Counted from the first letter of the stretch, positions 1 to 13,570 are shown. The stretch: DNA of 64,000 nucleotides from Cubamyces lactineus (GCA_022376465.1 JACDTU010000001.1:1054001-1118000); one strand, 5' to 3'. Notes: generated by a model from the letters alone, not told the origin. Numbers and translations: made by a program.

Positions 1-1688
1 AACTCTGAATCTGACTGGAAGGTGGACTTCACGTACGTGCAATGAGACCGGCGAAGACGTCGTGTTCATGTAGAGTGCATGCTCTGAGGTTCAAAAGGAC
101 ACTTTGGATTCACTTGTAGTTGTAAGATGCAACGAACAGCGTGGCGCGCACGGCAGGTAAGACACGCGAGTGTCCTTGCGCGGGTCACGAAGGAACACGA
201 TGATCGATCAACTGCGAGCTTGAGATGCGGTTGCGCGGGCATAAGCCACAGCGTAAGATGGGCGTAGCGGCCTAGGTCGAAGTACCAGGTAGAAGGAGAT
301 GTACGGAATTGGGCAGATGGGCGGGCAGCGCGCAGGAGTAGGGCGGCGAGGCTAAGCAGATCATGCCGGGTGCGAGTCGGTTGGATCGCGGGCGCCGCGA
401 TATAAGGAAGGGGCTCGACTCGGACGAGCGCAGCGGCTCCTTCTTCCGCACCAGAATCTCCCTCTGCTCCACCTGCTTGCTGTCAGCTGAGGAATACAAA
501 GAGAACGAGAGGAGAACAAGGACGGAGGAGGAGAAGGCGCGAGGACGAGGGATGCATTGACTATACTCTGCGGCTGTGGGCGCGTGGAGGCTATCAGCGA
601 TTGCCGGTGGAGGGACGGATTCTGATTGGGCGTGCAATCCCCGGCCTATCGGTATATACCCCTTCAGTCCACCTCTCTCTCTCTCTTGCCTCTCCTCCTC
701 CTCCGCCGTCCACCGTCCTCGCCCTCCTACGCGCTCTCCTTTCGCGCTACCCGCTCAGCGCAGACGCTGTCAGCTAGACCGCATACACCCGCCCTTTCGC
801 CCTCTCCTTCCCTCTCACACTCGTCAATCCACCCTGCTCAGCCCCGCCATCATCCCATTCTCTCGCCACTGCTGCGCTGACCTACTCCCGCTGATCTCTA
901 CCATCTCTGCATCCGTTCATTGACTATACCGCGTTCGTCCCATTATTACCGCCTTCCTCTCGCCTTTGCGTTCGACCATGGACAGGCAGTTCTCTGGGAT
1001 CCTGGTTACTTCGGCGGCGGCCTGTTTCCATCAAGCATCTCGTGCAATGCCCGCAAGACCTCATCGGCCGCCATCAAACGCCCTCGCGTAGTCTATCGTT
1101 GATCCGTGCCCTACCTCGGCGCCGATCCTCACTCCGCGCTCTGGTCTCACATGCCTTGGGCCTCGCGACTTATTATAGGGCTCTGCTGGGCTCTACCATG
1201 ATTCCCCCTCGTCACGCGTGCACTTCTCTCAAGCCCGCCACCTGAACTGTCTACAAGGAGACCTCCATTCGCTCGTACCGCACACGTCTTCGCTATGCTG
1301 GCTCTGCCTCTCCAGACGCATCAAAATGTCATAACGAGGCGAGTTATATTGCACACTACTAGTAAGGGACATCATAAGGAGAACAGAACTAACGAAGACG
1401 ATACATAGGGCGAGCAAGTATACACAGATACGGGGAGTCATGACAAGGCGGGGTCTATACCCACCGGGTATATCAGCCTATAGATCGTAGAGGGGACAGA
1501 GGAGAGAGGAGACAAAGAGAAGATGATTATAAGAGGAACACTAGTGGTAAGTCCCATATAATTGGACAGAATGTGTAGAGGGGGGTCGTCATGTGTGGCG
1601 GGCGGGGGAAGGCGAGGTGTGCGAGAGGAGTGGCGTCAACCGTGGCGCGGTCAAGACAAGACGAATGTCGAAGTTCGAGTGGCCCGTT
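1..1688. other. No supportable gene; pyrimidine-rich tract inside
   Basis: This stretch lies downstream of the first zinc-cluster regulator. Only short overlapping frames without recognisable domains are seen. From about 655 to 890 the plus strand is strongly pyrimidine-rich, with CT dinucleotide runs and CCTCCTC blocks, a composition often found in fungal promoters and 5' leaders. A 38-codon frame follows near 978 but has no support as a gene. A non-coding transcript or the leader of an unrecognised short gene is possible. Confidence 0.5.
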
Positions 1689-4600
1689 TTACATCAGGAG
1701 GAGGCTAGCCCACTCCATGCGGAGGTTGTCGCGCCAGTCGCCAAAGGACGCAGGACGGCCACCCGGGCGCGTCGCACGGAGGACGTTCTCGCGCTGCACC
1801 CACACCTGCTCCATCACCGTCTGGGCGAGGAGGATGTTGCCCATCGTGGCGTCCTGCATGAAGAAGCGGTGCTTCACGACCTCACGCATCATCTGGTTGT
1901 TCGACATCGCACCGAGGAGGAACAATGGGAACACGAGCGCGCGGTCATACGCGGACGGCGGCAGCTCGTTGAGGAGCTTCATCAGCTGGTCTACGCTGTT
2001 GATGATCTCTGGGACACCTGCAGGGGACGATGGTCAGTGACGAGGTTTCGAGCGCGACGAGGTGAGTATCCCGTACCTGGTGAGGAGTCGCTGAGGATGG
2101 TGTGCAAGTACAGGACGGCCGACTCGCGGAACATCTCCGCGATAACATGCTTCGTCGTGTCTACTGGAGCCCTGGGCGACCGCGACGCCCCCGACATCCC
2201 TGGCTGCATCCCCATCGCCATGGGCAGCCCTGCGGGCGTCACGCCCATCTCCAACCCCGCGAGCGCTGCCTGGCTCTGGTACTCATCATCGCCCGCGCGC
2301 ATAGATACGCCCGTCGCGCGCTCGCGAAGCTCCTTCTCGATGATGTCCCCACGCCGAATCAGCTCGCGCACGCTCAGGCTCCCGCTCTGGAGCTCGCTCG
2401 CCTTCCAGTGCGCGAGTGCAGAGATCTCGGCGAGCGCGAGCAGCGCCTCGTCCGGGCACCCCGTGAGTGCGTCCATGCGCAACTCGGCCTGCTGGGCGCT
2501 CGCACGAGGGCTCGCGCTGTTCGACGCCCAGAAGCCACCGCCCCCACCGAAGAGACGCTTGTACAAGGGGAGGAAGCGTGGTGGCTGTTTCAGTGTGATG
2601 CTCGACAACACGTCGATGTACTAGATAAGGTAGGTTCTCTTGCATCAGTCTCATTGTGCTCGAACAGCGGTGCACACAGCACCAGAGCGATGGATCGGAC
2701 GCACCATCGTCGCCTTGGCCGCGAATCGGCCCGTGGCGGACATCCCCAGGAGCGTCAACTTTGGATTCTCCTCGTTGTAAATCCCCGTCTGGGCCAGCCA
2801 CTCGCACGCGAACTCGAGCGGCGACGTCCAGTCCATCGTGCCGCCGCCAAGGACGGCATACGAGACAAGCTGGACCGCCGCAATCGCGTCCGAGTCGGAG
2901 TACTGCCCTGTCCCGTTCGTCTGCGGGGCGTGCATCAAGCGGTACAGCGCGCGATCGTAGAACTGCCGCGAAGGCGCGTTCTCATTGTCGGGGTCCTCGG
3001 CGATGGGATCTGCCCCGCGCGCCATCCGCACTCGTGCGTGGTGCAGCGCCGCGAGGGCGCACAGCGAGTACGCAACTGCGCCGTTGGGTTCCGCTTGGAC
3101 GAGCTGTGTGAAGGGGGAGATGACACGGTCAGCGTTGGTTCTTTGCGGCAGCGGCGAATTCGAGAAGATGGATGTGCCGTTGCTGTGCCTCCTGCGTCGA
3201 ACGCTTCGGCAGAGAAGGCACGGACTAGCTCCGCGAGATGCTACGGAACCGTAGACGATTCTTGTGGCGTTCTGTGCTCACAAAGCGGCCAGACGGTGGG
3301 GCCATCATAGGCCGCCATTGTCTCGGGGTCGGGGAACGCGCCTGCTCAAGCAGATGCACACAAGGGCAGCCAACCCCGGCACCGCGGGCATGCACTGCTC
3401 GCTCGTCCAACAACGGACATGTGGGTGGGTGGTAAACACCGTAATACTCACAGGGTACAGGATGCTCGTCAGAGAATCTCCAGCGAAGACGAACTGCAAT
3501 TCGCGAACGTGCTTGAAGTAGTACGCGATATATTCGTCTTGGCGGATTGAGGGCGTTGAAGGTACTGGCATCGGCAGGCCTTGACCTGCGAGCATGCCGT
3601 ATCGTACGTCGTCTCCCGATATTGATACCGACGAGGAGGCTTGAGGGAAACCGTACATCGAGTCAGACATGGACGCGCTGGTGGGAGTGGGGAGGAAGCC
3701 AAGCATGGGGGAAACCTGGTTGGCGCGAGATGAAGACGCAGAGGGGAGGTTATGTGGGTCGCCGGCACCTATGAGAACCTCGGTCAGTGGTCCTCAAACC
3801 CCGAGAAGGTTACGTCCGTGCTCGTCTTCGTGTTCGGGCCAAGGGCGCAGTAGCCTCGCTCAAGATAGGCGAAAATGACGAGGGGCTTCGCGCGGGCACG
3901 GGGCACGAGGACGAGCACGCACGCGGCGGCGCGGCACGGACTGGAGGGCAGCTTACCGGATGCGGGGCCGGGCAGCCCAGGAAGATGGTACGGCGCGCCG
4001 CGCATGTATCCGGATTCGCGGTGGTATCCTTCGCGTGCACTCGCGCTGCGGCGGAGCGTTGTCCGCGGGCCAGGGCCTGCGATGCCTGGCGTCGGGGGCT
4101 GGGAGGTCGAGAGGCTGCCTGCGTGCCAGGGCTGGCGGGGCTGTCCGCGGATGAGGCCCATGCGGGAGAGCTTCTCCTTGATATCCGCCTTGTACGCGGC
4201 AACCTTCTCTTTGTCCTGTTGTGCACCCGCAGCAGGCGCGACATTCAAGGTAAGCACGTTCGGATGACATAGCGTGCGTGCGGGGGAAGAGGGGGTGCAT
4301 GTATCAGCAATGGTCTACGGTGGCGCAGCCTGGAGATGTGATAGACGCACCCGCATCCAGTCCGGCCTCTTTGGGCCCCAGCCGAGGCAGTCTATGTGTA
4401 GCCGGAGACACGTCTTGCACGAGTTGCCTTCGCGTTCCTCGTCGCATTTCTGGGAGGTGAGGGCGGGAGAAGCGCGAGCAGGTGAGTATCCGTGCGTGCG
4501 GGATCACTAGGAGACGGGCTGCGCTGATGCATACCTTGCGTCGTACCCGACACGTCCTGCGGTCGCCGAAGATCGCGGAGGGAGACGAGGAGCGAGGGGA

Positions 4601-4885
4601 TGTGAGTGAACGAGCAGGTGAGCGGATGCAATGAACAAGGTAGGCGTACCAGCATCCGCCTTTTCCGGCTGCGTTTGCTCGCGCCGCGTCCATGAAGCGC
4701 GTCGGGGTGCCTCGCGAACTGTGGTTCCCCGCGGACTCGCCTTCATCCGAAGCTTGGGAGATGTATAGAGAAGTGGATGCGGAGAGCGGGGAAGCGTTGG
4801 TGGATGCTCCGTCAGATGGGAGCTCCGGAGAGGGGGAGTTGCTGTCGCCACTGGCCGGCGATGGAGGTAGTCCTTTGAGGGCCAT
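1689..4885 (-). CDS. Zn(II)2Cys6 transcription factor, Fungal_trans_2 type (paralogue A)
   Basis: Predicted nuclear DNA-binding regulator of 735 aa. Eight exons on the minus strand: 4885-4650, 4556-4535, 4449-4351, 4215-3957, 3768-3452, 3104-2705, 2620-2077 and 2017-1689. The zinc cluster has Cys at residues 78, 81, 88, 97, 100 and 107 (C-X2-C-X6-C-X8-C-X2-C-X6-C) with the basic CRVRRKKC core and a following CLGWGPKRPDWMR. A Ser/Pro-rich N-terminus precedes it. After a Pro/Ser-rich linker the C-terminal half resembles the Fungal_trans_2 regulatory domain, inferred from fold-like helices and similarity to the second copy at 16916-19517. The 22 nt second exon supplies the residues between the first two cysteines and the third; skipping it would destroy the finger. 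The 347 bp intron 3105-3451 is long, but alignment with the paralogue shows no residues missing there. The start is the first ATG in frame of exon 1. Target genes are unknown. Confidence 0.87.
4535..4556 (-). other. 22 nt microexon in the zinc cluster of paralogue A
   Basis: The segment is bounded by CGCAG on its 5' side and GTATGC on its 3' side in the minus-strand sense. It completes a Trp codon begun in exon 1 and encodes TCRVRRK, joining Cys78 to Cys88. Without it the reading frame shifts and the zinc finger is lost, so it is required for a sensible protein. Support comes from phase and from the paralogue, which encodes the same block in one exon. Confidence 0.8.
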
Positions 4886-5269
4886 GTAAAAGTAGCAGGA
4901 TATCGTATTACCGGGGTTCCCAGCGGCGGGTTGTTGGTGTGTACACGTGTTGGAAGCAGGAGGGAAGACGGCGAAGGAGATATGAGGACCGGAGGAGGAG
5001 GGAAGAAATAAGAGCGGAAGGGGAAGAGGCGGTGAGAGGGGGAGCCGGGAGATGTGTCTGAAAAGGGAGGTGTATATGGGGGAGGGAGATGTTCCGCTGG
5101 CTCTGAATCTGGGTGGGCCGGAGGAGGGAGTGGAAAGAAGGGCGACGGCATGATGGACGAGATCATATCTTCTCGTCACCAAGGGTCCATCCTTTCGGAC
5201 TCGTCGTCCCCCTCTCCTCCCCCTCACAGGCTCACACTCTCCGACGAATTCAATATCCCCACGCGACAG

Positions 5270-5288
5270 TCATAACATAACATAACAG
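5270..5288 (+). repeat. CATAA tandem repeat
   Basis: Three to four copies of a five-base unit (ataac) lie about 390 bp upstream of the start of paralogue A. Probably a simple sequence repeat in its promoter region. Confidence 0.6.
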
Positions 5289-8200
5289 ATCGCCTGTCCG
5301 ACTCCCTTCCCGCGCTAAACTCCATCATCACCGCCAGCATCATTTCCCCCGATTTATTCCTTATTTTTCCTCTCTAATGCCCCCGCACCCCTCCCATCCC
5401 CTCCTCCTCCATCGAGATCTGCCCGCACACAGCACCGATTGCGATCCCAGCAGACCGCCTGATGACCATGATTGCGTACAGGCCGTGCTCGTTCCTTAGG
5501 CGCGTACTGGCCACGAGCGGTCCTTGCCCCGCGCGTCTCCTCGCTCTCCGACTTGGTCGTGCTCTCATGTTGCCGAGATGCAGTGCTACGCTGCTCACGA
5601 GTGCATGAGCCCGCCTCGAGCTATCGCCAGGAGGGCCTTAAGACAAGCCACGAGCTCCGCCGACCCGCGACCCTCGATCATCGAAGACCAAGTCCGGCGG
5701 TCTCAGCTTCGAAAGGAGGCGCCTAGTTCATCCGGAGAACGGCTGCGCTAGTAGCATGAGCAAAACCTCCTTGGTTCCCGGAGCGCAGCCTGTATGTGCG
5801 CAACCCGGTGGATAGACATCTCGCAGGTGGGTTCTTCCCATTCGTCGACGTTCGCCAATGCCGCCCACCCACTATCAAGACGTCGTCATCGACATCATGT
5901 CAGGGGGCACGTTCGGTGTCGTCCATTGCTGCCAGTCGACCTTCTCCCTTCTCGCGAACGGCAGCAAGCTGTACACTCCCAATTCGCCAAGACGCCGGCG
6001 TACGCGTCTAGCACGGTCCTCCCCATGCTTATTCACCAAACACCCCCTGTCCATTCCACCGCGGACCTTTCTCTCGTCATCTTATCTACTCATGCGCGTA
6101 AGCTGCTCACGAGCAGGCTTCGTCATACGCACGCGCTCCCCTGAGTACTTGCCCGGGTGGGACAAAAACCTCCATTCACGTCGTCCAGAGGGTACGTACC
6201 TAGATCAAACGAGTGCGATTAGCCGGGAAAGACGCCTCCGTGTGTGGGTAATACGTGCGAACCGTCTCCATGCCCGGATCCGGCCAAAAACTGCGGGCTC
6301 CGTGCCCTTCTGGTTGCTCGCAGAGCCAGTTCCGGCACGTTTCTCCTCTGGCAGATGGTGATGATGCGTGATCTTATCCTCCCCTATGTTTCTCGTCCAC
6401 CAGCTACTGATTAGGCCCATCATAACGCTCCCTCGTCTCATCTAACTAAGATGAACCATTCGCATCCCCCCGGCGGTGGGAAACACAGATCCCGATTTCA
6501 GCGTACGCATGCTCCATGTCACAACAACTTGTCCGTCTATCCAGGACATGTCCATGTCTACGTCGCTCGTTCGCCTCAAGGCTATCTCCCATGGCCTCAA
6601 GGCTCATTTGCTATGGTGAGGTAGACCGGGGTGTGATTCACCGAATTTTTGCTGCGAGAACACAGGACTAATCCTCCGACAATCCTGGGATTAACCCTCG
6701 CTACCGCGGCTCTCGAGTGACTCACGTCGACAGACTAGCACAGGTGACGTTTATGCAGACCACATTCCACAGCTCGTGTGTGACGGGGCTATGTGCCGAC
6801 AAACGGCAGACCTGTACTCCTACCAGGATCATAGCATGGTCCCCAACGTTATCGTCCGTCCCTGATATTAACGCCTTAATATTGACGCTCGAGAGCGTGT
6901 CCGTGGCAGTGTAGGTTCAAGCTATCCGCACGGGCTCGATCCCGCATTAGCAGCAGATCGAACGATCACTTTTGCCGCAGGGAGACTCAGGCCGTCGGAA
7001 ATCGGGGGTAGACAATTGAGGTACGACGGAGCGTAGTGCACACACAGCTCACTTGGGTGGATCCGCCAATTTCGTGAATTACATACCAGAAGCGCATCAC
7101 CGCCGCCGTCGGCCATCCCGGCGCTCGTGCCGCATCGTCCGCGGGTTGTCGCTCACCTTCACTCGCTCACCGACTGTGACCTCCTGCCTCCTCTAGCTCA
7201 ATTGTTCGCCTTGACACCGTGTTGTCACTCGACCAGAGAGGGTGCACTGCTTCTCGCTGTTTTCAGCATCCCTATCGCGTCGTGCACATCGTCCGCGGGG
7301 GGTTTCAGAAGGGCCTATCCAGCCTACATCGCCGTGCCAGTATCGCCACGCAGTTCGAGAAGTTCCTGCACGCGCGAAGACGCCCTCCCAGGCTAGCGGG
7401 TTTTGATGGAATCATGAATCGCACCAGGTGCGTACCGTCCCCGCCGGACAAATGCGAACTATGCGCAAAGTAGAGTTCGTCGGGTTCAGGCTCCTTCTCT
7501 TGATCTCCGCCTTGACTTATCAGAGTTCCGCTCCAAATTACCAGGCCCGCCGAGAAGCAGGCATGGCTAATGTTGTTGGAAGAGATTCTATCGCCGCCCA
7601 GAATGACAGACGGATGCAACTCAGAGCGCTGACCAAATCAGGGCCGGGGGTGAAGAGGTCCGTCAACGTGGCTGAATATCAAAATCATCTAGATCATGCT
7701 TCTTTTCTGTTCGCCCTTGAGAGAGTTTAGGCGGCTCTCTGAACTCCTCTCCTGAACTTTGTGACGGTGCGACGGAGAGTGTGCGGTCTCAAATCCCACC
7801 TTGTACAAGGCTTGCCATTCACGTCGAATCACCGGACAGCATCCGGTCAATTGCACCGCTAGCTGGCTCCGCGGACTCCCCACGCGCCCTCAGTCGAGGG
7901 GCCAAGGCCAGTTATGGAGATTACTCGCAGTGCACAGAATCTCGCTGATCAGCGCAACAATGCGGTGTTTCGAACTTTGCGGACAAGAGAAGCCTTGGCC
8001 ATCTCGTAGCAAGAACTTTCCAAGATACTCGCTATCGGCGGCAGCACAGCACGAGGAGGACAAGCGGCCTCGTCCTCGTCAGTGTAAAGTCCGGGCGCAT
8101 TGCCTGTTCTCCATTCACCGGAATATCAAGCACCCACGCTACCGCCACAAGTGCAAGAACACTGATGATGGTCCCGTGTCGACGGTTCCCATTGTTTCGC

Positions 8201-11200
8201 CCCGTTGACCCTTCCAGTTGAGGATTCTGCGGCGATCCGCTGCTCGGACTCCCTCGCCAAAACACGTCCTCACGTAAACGGCCAACACAGTCTGCCGCAT
8301 GTGTTCTTCTTTTACAACACAGCACCGTCAGCAGCCCGTTCCTTTGCTCTTGTTTTACGCCGGCACACGCACTGGCAGCGCTGAAACATATTGCCGGACG
8401 CAGCTCCGGATGCCTCAACCCAGCCCCTGTCCGGCGCGCCCGCGCCCAGCCACGCGAGCAGTCGCAAGATGCCCAGCGCCGGTTCGTCCGGTAACTCAAC
8501 ATCCACGGTCCAGAAGACGATGAGGCTAGTACAAGAACAGCAAAGGAGCCATGTTTCGAAACAAAGAGTTGAGACCAGTGACCAGTGCAAGGGAGACGCC
8601 AACTTCCACACCAGCTTGGGAGCAGCAGTGTAGGGTGTGGCCCCGCGTTGCTCACTAACTGTTTCTAGATCTCGCATCATCAGGATGACAATGCATCCCG
8701 TGGACCGTACACGGTGTTGCGGTGGAGGCCAGAGGCAGCAAGCCCTTCGCCTCAATTGACGGCGCTCACTCGCAGGGTAAAAAATCTCAAATTACTACGC
8801 GCGTCCACACCCTGTCCTGTGCAATCCGCATACATTCTCACCAGTAATATTTACGAGATTTCTCCGCCTAGCCGCTATCCAGAGACTGCGGTTTCCCTGT
8901 CGGATTCGACGGGGGGCCCTGGGACGTTTTACCTCATTCGACGACAGCTCTGTGGCGTCGGCAAGCGTGCTGCGAACCCTCTCTTCGTCCACAAGGGGGC
9001 CAAACACGCACACTTCGGCCGACTGCTGCCGTGCAGATTGAATGTGAGTGGGAGCAAATTGCCTTAGTCTGTGAATGCACGGCGTCGTTGACGTCGGGGC
9101 GCAACACGGCATGACGGCAGCCCTGGACGTTCGGACTGCTTGCTCACCCTAGCCTACGACGGCTGCTACCCATGGCCTCTCGTCTTCCCGCTTCGTCCCC
9201 GAGCTCGACTTTAGACGACAGGCATCTGCGCCGCAGCGGTCGACTTCCCCGCCTCCTTGTTCACGACGGCTGTACGCTCGACCGAATACGCCCTTTGCGC
9301 ATCTTTGCTCTGATCCAGCCGTCACCTGTCCTCGCGATTTGCACTCTGACTAAGCCTCTGGGACACTCAATGCTACTTCTCACTGCTGCTGCGATGGACG
9401 CCCATTTCGCCGCAGTCAATCAGGGTATCCCCATCGACCATCGACCCCTCCGGCGGCAACGCTGCAACTGAGGTGCAAGCGCGTCTCGTTCTTCAAATTC
9501 CCCGTCTCATGTCGTCAAAGTGGGCGCCCCCCAGCGCGCCATTGTCGAGATCGCGTAGAGAACGAAAAGCCCTTTCCAGTGCGCCGACGGCGTGGAGACC
9601 CTGTCGTTCCGATCTATGGGGCCGTAGAAACCCTTGGAGGCTCCTGGTACGGTGTTTCTTTGCGATGCTACGGCGGTGCACTCACTCGCCTCGTGTTTGA
9701 CCAGTCTTTTGTTTCCCTCTCTCCCTCCCCGCATAAGGCCCAGAAGCCTCCGTGATACGGCGACCCTGCATCTTGTGTCGGCACGCCGTCAACACAGCTC
9801 TGCATTGCGATATCGCACCAATGGCCCGTCGGCAGGCCTCATGCATCACTGAGGTGAGCCAACGTCGTCAAAATCAAACAGTCCCCGCGAGCCTCGCCAA
9901 TGAAACAGGTGAAGGCGCAATTGGAACGAGGCATACGGCGCTCGTTCGCCTCGCAACGTATGTATGCTGCTATTGTGTTCAACCAACCAGGTTCCCAGTC
10001 TCCTGTCTGCGTTGCTGTGGATGCGGGTCAGGTGCGTCGCGTGTATCTGGGTATGCCTTCCATCACGTCTCTCATAACTTTTCATTACTCCATTCCCGCC
10101 CATAGCGGGACATGCCACGACACGCGCTCGTCGGTCCATATCCTCTACACCTCGTATCCCTTCTAGGAAGACTCAAACACTCGGCTGGCCCCACGCCGGG
10201 TCGGGAATCCGTGCCGTCGCTCAGGGCACATCGCGCATCTCTGCACAATAGAGCTCTCAGAATTGGTTCACCTCCGTCACGACTTCCGTGCGCGTGGTGG
10301 CATCGAAGGCACAAGACGTCCACTCGCCTCTCTCGTCGCCACGGCCGTCCCACAGCCGGGTGTTGGGGAAGCTCGGCCAGAGTTTACTCTTGTCCATTCC
10401 AGCTCCTTCGTCAGCCTTCCCATCCGCCAGTCCTGTCGCTGTCGCAGAGACCAGGCCCGCTATCGATCGTGAGCCGGTGTGCACCGCATGCACAGCGTAC
10501 GCTTCCATGCGCCTCGTGTGTCCATATCCCAGGTCTCGCAAGTGATCTCCGCGTGCGCAATGACTAAACTCCCAGACACCCACAGACATTATCCGTCTAT
10601 CCGTACGTCGATTATGACCCTAAGACCCTTGCATCACTCGCGAGGCCATACCTCGCCCTTTGGTCTCTTCTTCGTGCCGCCACGCGACCTTCGCGTATCC
10701 GGCTCCGAGTGCCTTCTCGCCTTCTCGCCCTATATTGCCAGCGCTGCTACTCGCACGAGCGATAGTGTAGGTATTTCTTCGGCGCCTGTGCGTCCCTCGT
10801 AGCTGCTTCTCATTCCGACGAAGACCGGGCGTTCGCACTGCCCAGACGCCCGGCAATGTGCGCACAAGCGCGCGCGATGATCATGGCTCGCGCCGATTCT
10901 GTCGATAGTCTCTCTAGCTGTACCGTGTCTAGTTACTGGCCTTATCGCATGCATTTTACCAGCTGATGTGATGGCTCAGGACCGCCCACAAAGCGCCAGT
11001 GCACCCTCCGGTGGTCGGTGAAGAACCTCGAGCAAGGCTCCATACCACATCCACTGTGGTACGCATGACCGCCGCGTGGGGTCTGCATGTACCGTCGACC
11101 GACTCGTGATACTCGCTAGTGAACCGGAGGGCGAGATCTGGCATAGTCCAGCACGGTTACCAACTGACCAAGTTGTACGCTAGGCCGTATCTCGACTTCA

Positions 11201-11536
11201 GTGCACTTCCGCGCGCAATAGTGTACTCCCTCGGAGCCCGCGCGACGCACTCTCCCGCGCTCGCGCCCCACTGGCGCTCAACATTGCACGTTGCGACACC
11301 GCGTCCAGGCGCCCGATCGTACGATCAAACGGTGCAAAGAGGCGATGCAGCGTTGGGGGAGTGCCCATATATGGTGTGTATTGTTCTTCAGTAGTAGCAA
11401 CTCCCCGAGGCACCGTCACGGCAAGACGGACTCGTACGCGCCGTCTCACTCGTGCATCATGAACTTGAACCATTTCGCGTCGCCGTGCAGGCCGATCGTG
11501 GACATCGGACTGGGCGGACGCGGAGTATCGCAGACC

Positions 11537-11581
11537 ACCAACACCACCACCACCACACCACCATCATCAGCATCATCATCT
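11537..11581 (+). repeat. CAC/CAT trinucleotide repeat tract
   Basis: Imperfect CAC repeats pass into CAT repeats. No supportable gene covers them, so they are best read as a microsatellite. Confidence 0.7.
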
Positions 11582-13054
11582 CTTGAAGAAGCTCCGCGCT
11601 TCTTCTTCGTGTATATCAGTGGCCCGGCTTGCAGCCGCAGCGCTCTGACTCGAGTGCCTGGAGCGCGCAGTGAGTCCGACGATGCTCTTTGCAAGGCAAT
11701 GTGTCCGACATGATGATAGACACTTTCTTCGTTCGTGCGGAAGGGACGGACCTTGACAGAGGTAAGATGAGGGATTGCAGACTAGGGATCATTACTGCTC
11801 GACCGGTGAGTTTTGATACATGAGAAATAAGCTAGGTCGAGAGAAGCGGGAAGAAGCCTCGGCCAACGGACACTTGGCCGTTTTTCTCCTTGTCGGGCCT
11901 CTGCACAATATAAACATATCAAATCATATGTTCAGCTGTTCGCAGCGGCGTCGTCTATGGAGAGTGCACGACGCACGTCGCGCGTATAGGTATAGTAGCT
12001 ACGCACGTCCACATATCCGAAAAGTACTGTATCAGCCATCCAGCACCCGGCCCAGTCGCAGTCACGGTCTAGCGGCCAAGTCGCTGCGCTCGTCGCAGCA
12101 GCAGTCAAACTCGCGATAGAAGCAAAGCGCATGCGATGATGGATCCTCCCTTTCCCCCTCTCCGAACGACCCCATCCGACAGCCCCACCTGATCAAATCA
12201 ACGTCCCCTGCGAAGTTCGAATCGAAGTTCGCGCATCGCACCGTGCACGAGGAACCTCCGTTGTGGGCGCACCGCGAGAGACGGAAAACGGAGGTTGTTT
12301 TCGCCGGAGAACTTGGCGGCACCGTCTGCAGGAGGCTGCAGGTAGGAGGGCCCTCCGACATACGCGACCTCGGGCGGCTGCGATCCCGACTCCTTGATCA
12401 TGGTAGGAGAATTGATGGGTGTTGATGGGCCTCGAAGATCCTCCGGTGGAGACAGTTGCTGCTGGAACATTATACCATACATGTTGGAGATTTGGGGCTT
12501 GGCCCGTGGAGCTAGCGGGTAATACGAAATTGCAATTGGGATTGGGACTGGAATCCGGAAGGAGGGTACTGCACCACTACGTAGTATACTACTGGACAAG
12601 ACGACATGGCGAGCTGCGAATCGTTAGATAGTACCGGCGACGGGATCTATCGTCCAAGACGGTGCACGCACATCATCAATGCACCACAGTCCAGACTCTA
12701 CACATCCTGACTCCCGAGTCTATAGGCCTGGCGTATGACGCCCACCATGATCGCATCGCTGACACAACCTCGTCCGTCAATATTTCAATGCCCATGCGAA
12801 TGACTCGAGTCGCACTCAAAAGCCACCGCGCGCGTCTGTGTATGCGCAAGAGCAGCAGCGGAGTGAACAAGTTGAAAAGCGTCGAGTGGCTTCTCATTTC
12901 CAACGATCTATCCTAAGCCTGAGCAAGTCCCGAATCCCATATACGGCAGATGCGCGATCCTTAACTACGCGTTGTCGGTTTAGGTTTAGACTGGTCACCG
13001 GTCACTGGTGGAGCCTGAGCCTGAGGTCGCTGAGTGGCCGGGATGCTGCATATT

Positions 13055-13085
13055 GCACATCGCACATCGCACATCGCACATCGCA
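13055..13085 (+). repeat. Tandem 7-mer repeat GCACATC
   Basis: A little over four head-to-tail copies of a seven-base unit, perfect in the core. It is the first of four different short tandem arrays within about 700 bp. Confidence 0.85.
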
Positions 13086-13304
13086 ATCCGCGCTCTGTGC
13101 ATTGCACCACTGCACATTGGATATGGCGACGGCAACTCACCTCCACAGGCGCAAACCTACTAGAGGTTCAAATCCAGCCAGCGCGCCCACCGTAGCGTTG
13201 TTACTCGTCCAGTCAGCCATGCCCATGCAGCAGCGCAGGCCCAAGTAGGTGTAGGGTCCCAAAGTCACTGCACAGTCATGCACCGTTACGCGGTCCGGCC
13301 CACG

Positions 13305-13336
13305 CTTCGACAGCTTCGACGACTTCGACGACTTCG
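13305..13336 (+). repeat. Tandem CTTCGACGA repeat
   Basis: Three to four near-perfect copies of a nine-base unit (cttcgacga, with one cttcgacag variant). Its length is a multiple of three, but no convincing coding frame runs through it. Confidence 0.75.
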
Positions 13337-13570
13337 CCCATCGCAGCCCTTCCGGCATATCTGATGCACATCAGCGCCTCTCGAGCTCCCCCAGCGTGCC
13401 ACCTTTGCATGTCTCCAGGTTTCCATGCCGCACGGGGTAGGCGCCAAAGCCCGGGTCGGCCTGGACGGTGGACGTCAGCGCGTACGAACGTACGTACGAG
13501 CCCGAACCACAGCGACAGCTTGAGGCAGGCACCGAGGCCGAGGCCGCGAGGCCTCCTACAAGGTGGTTAA

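Noticed and set aside
13158..13180. tRNA-like T-loop (aggttcaaatcc)
   Set aside because: The flanking bases do not form the T stem, and no anticodon or acceptor arm could be drawn. A similar match on the minus strand near 34,490 fails in the same way.
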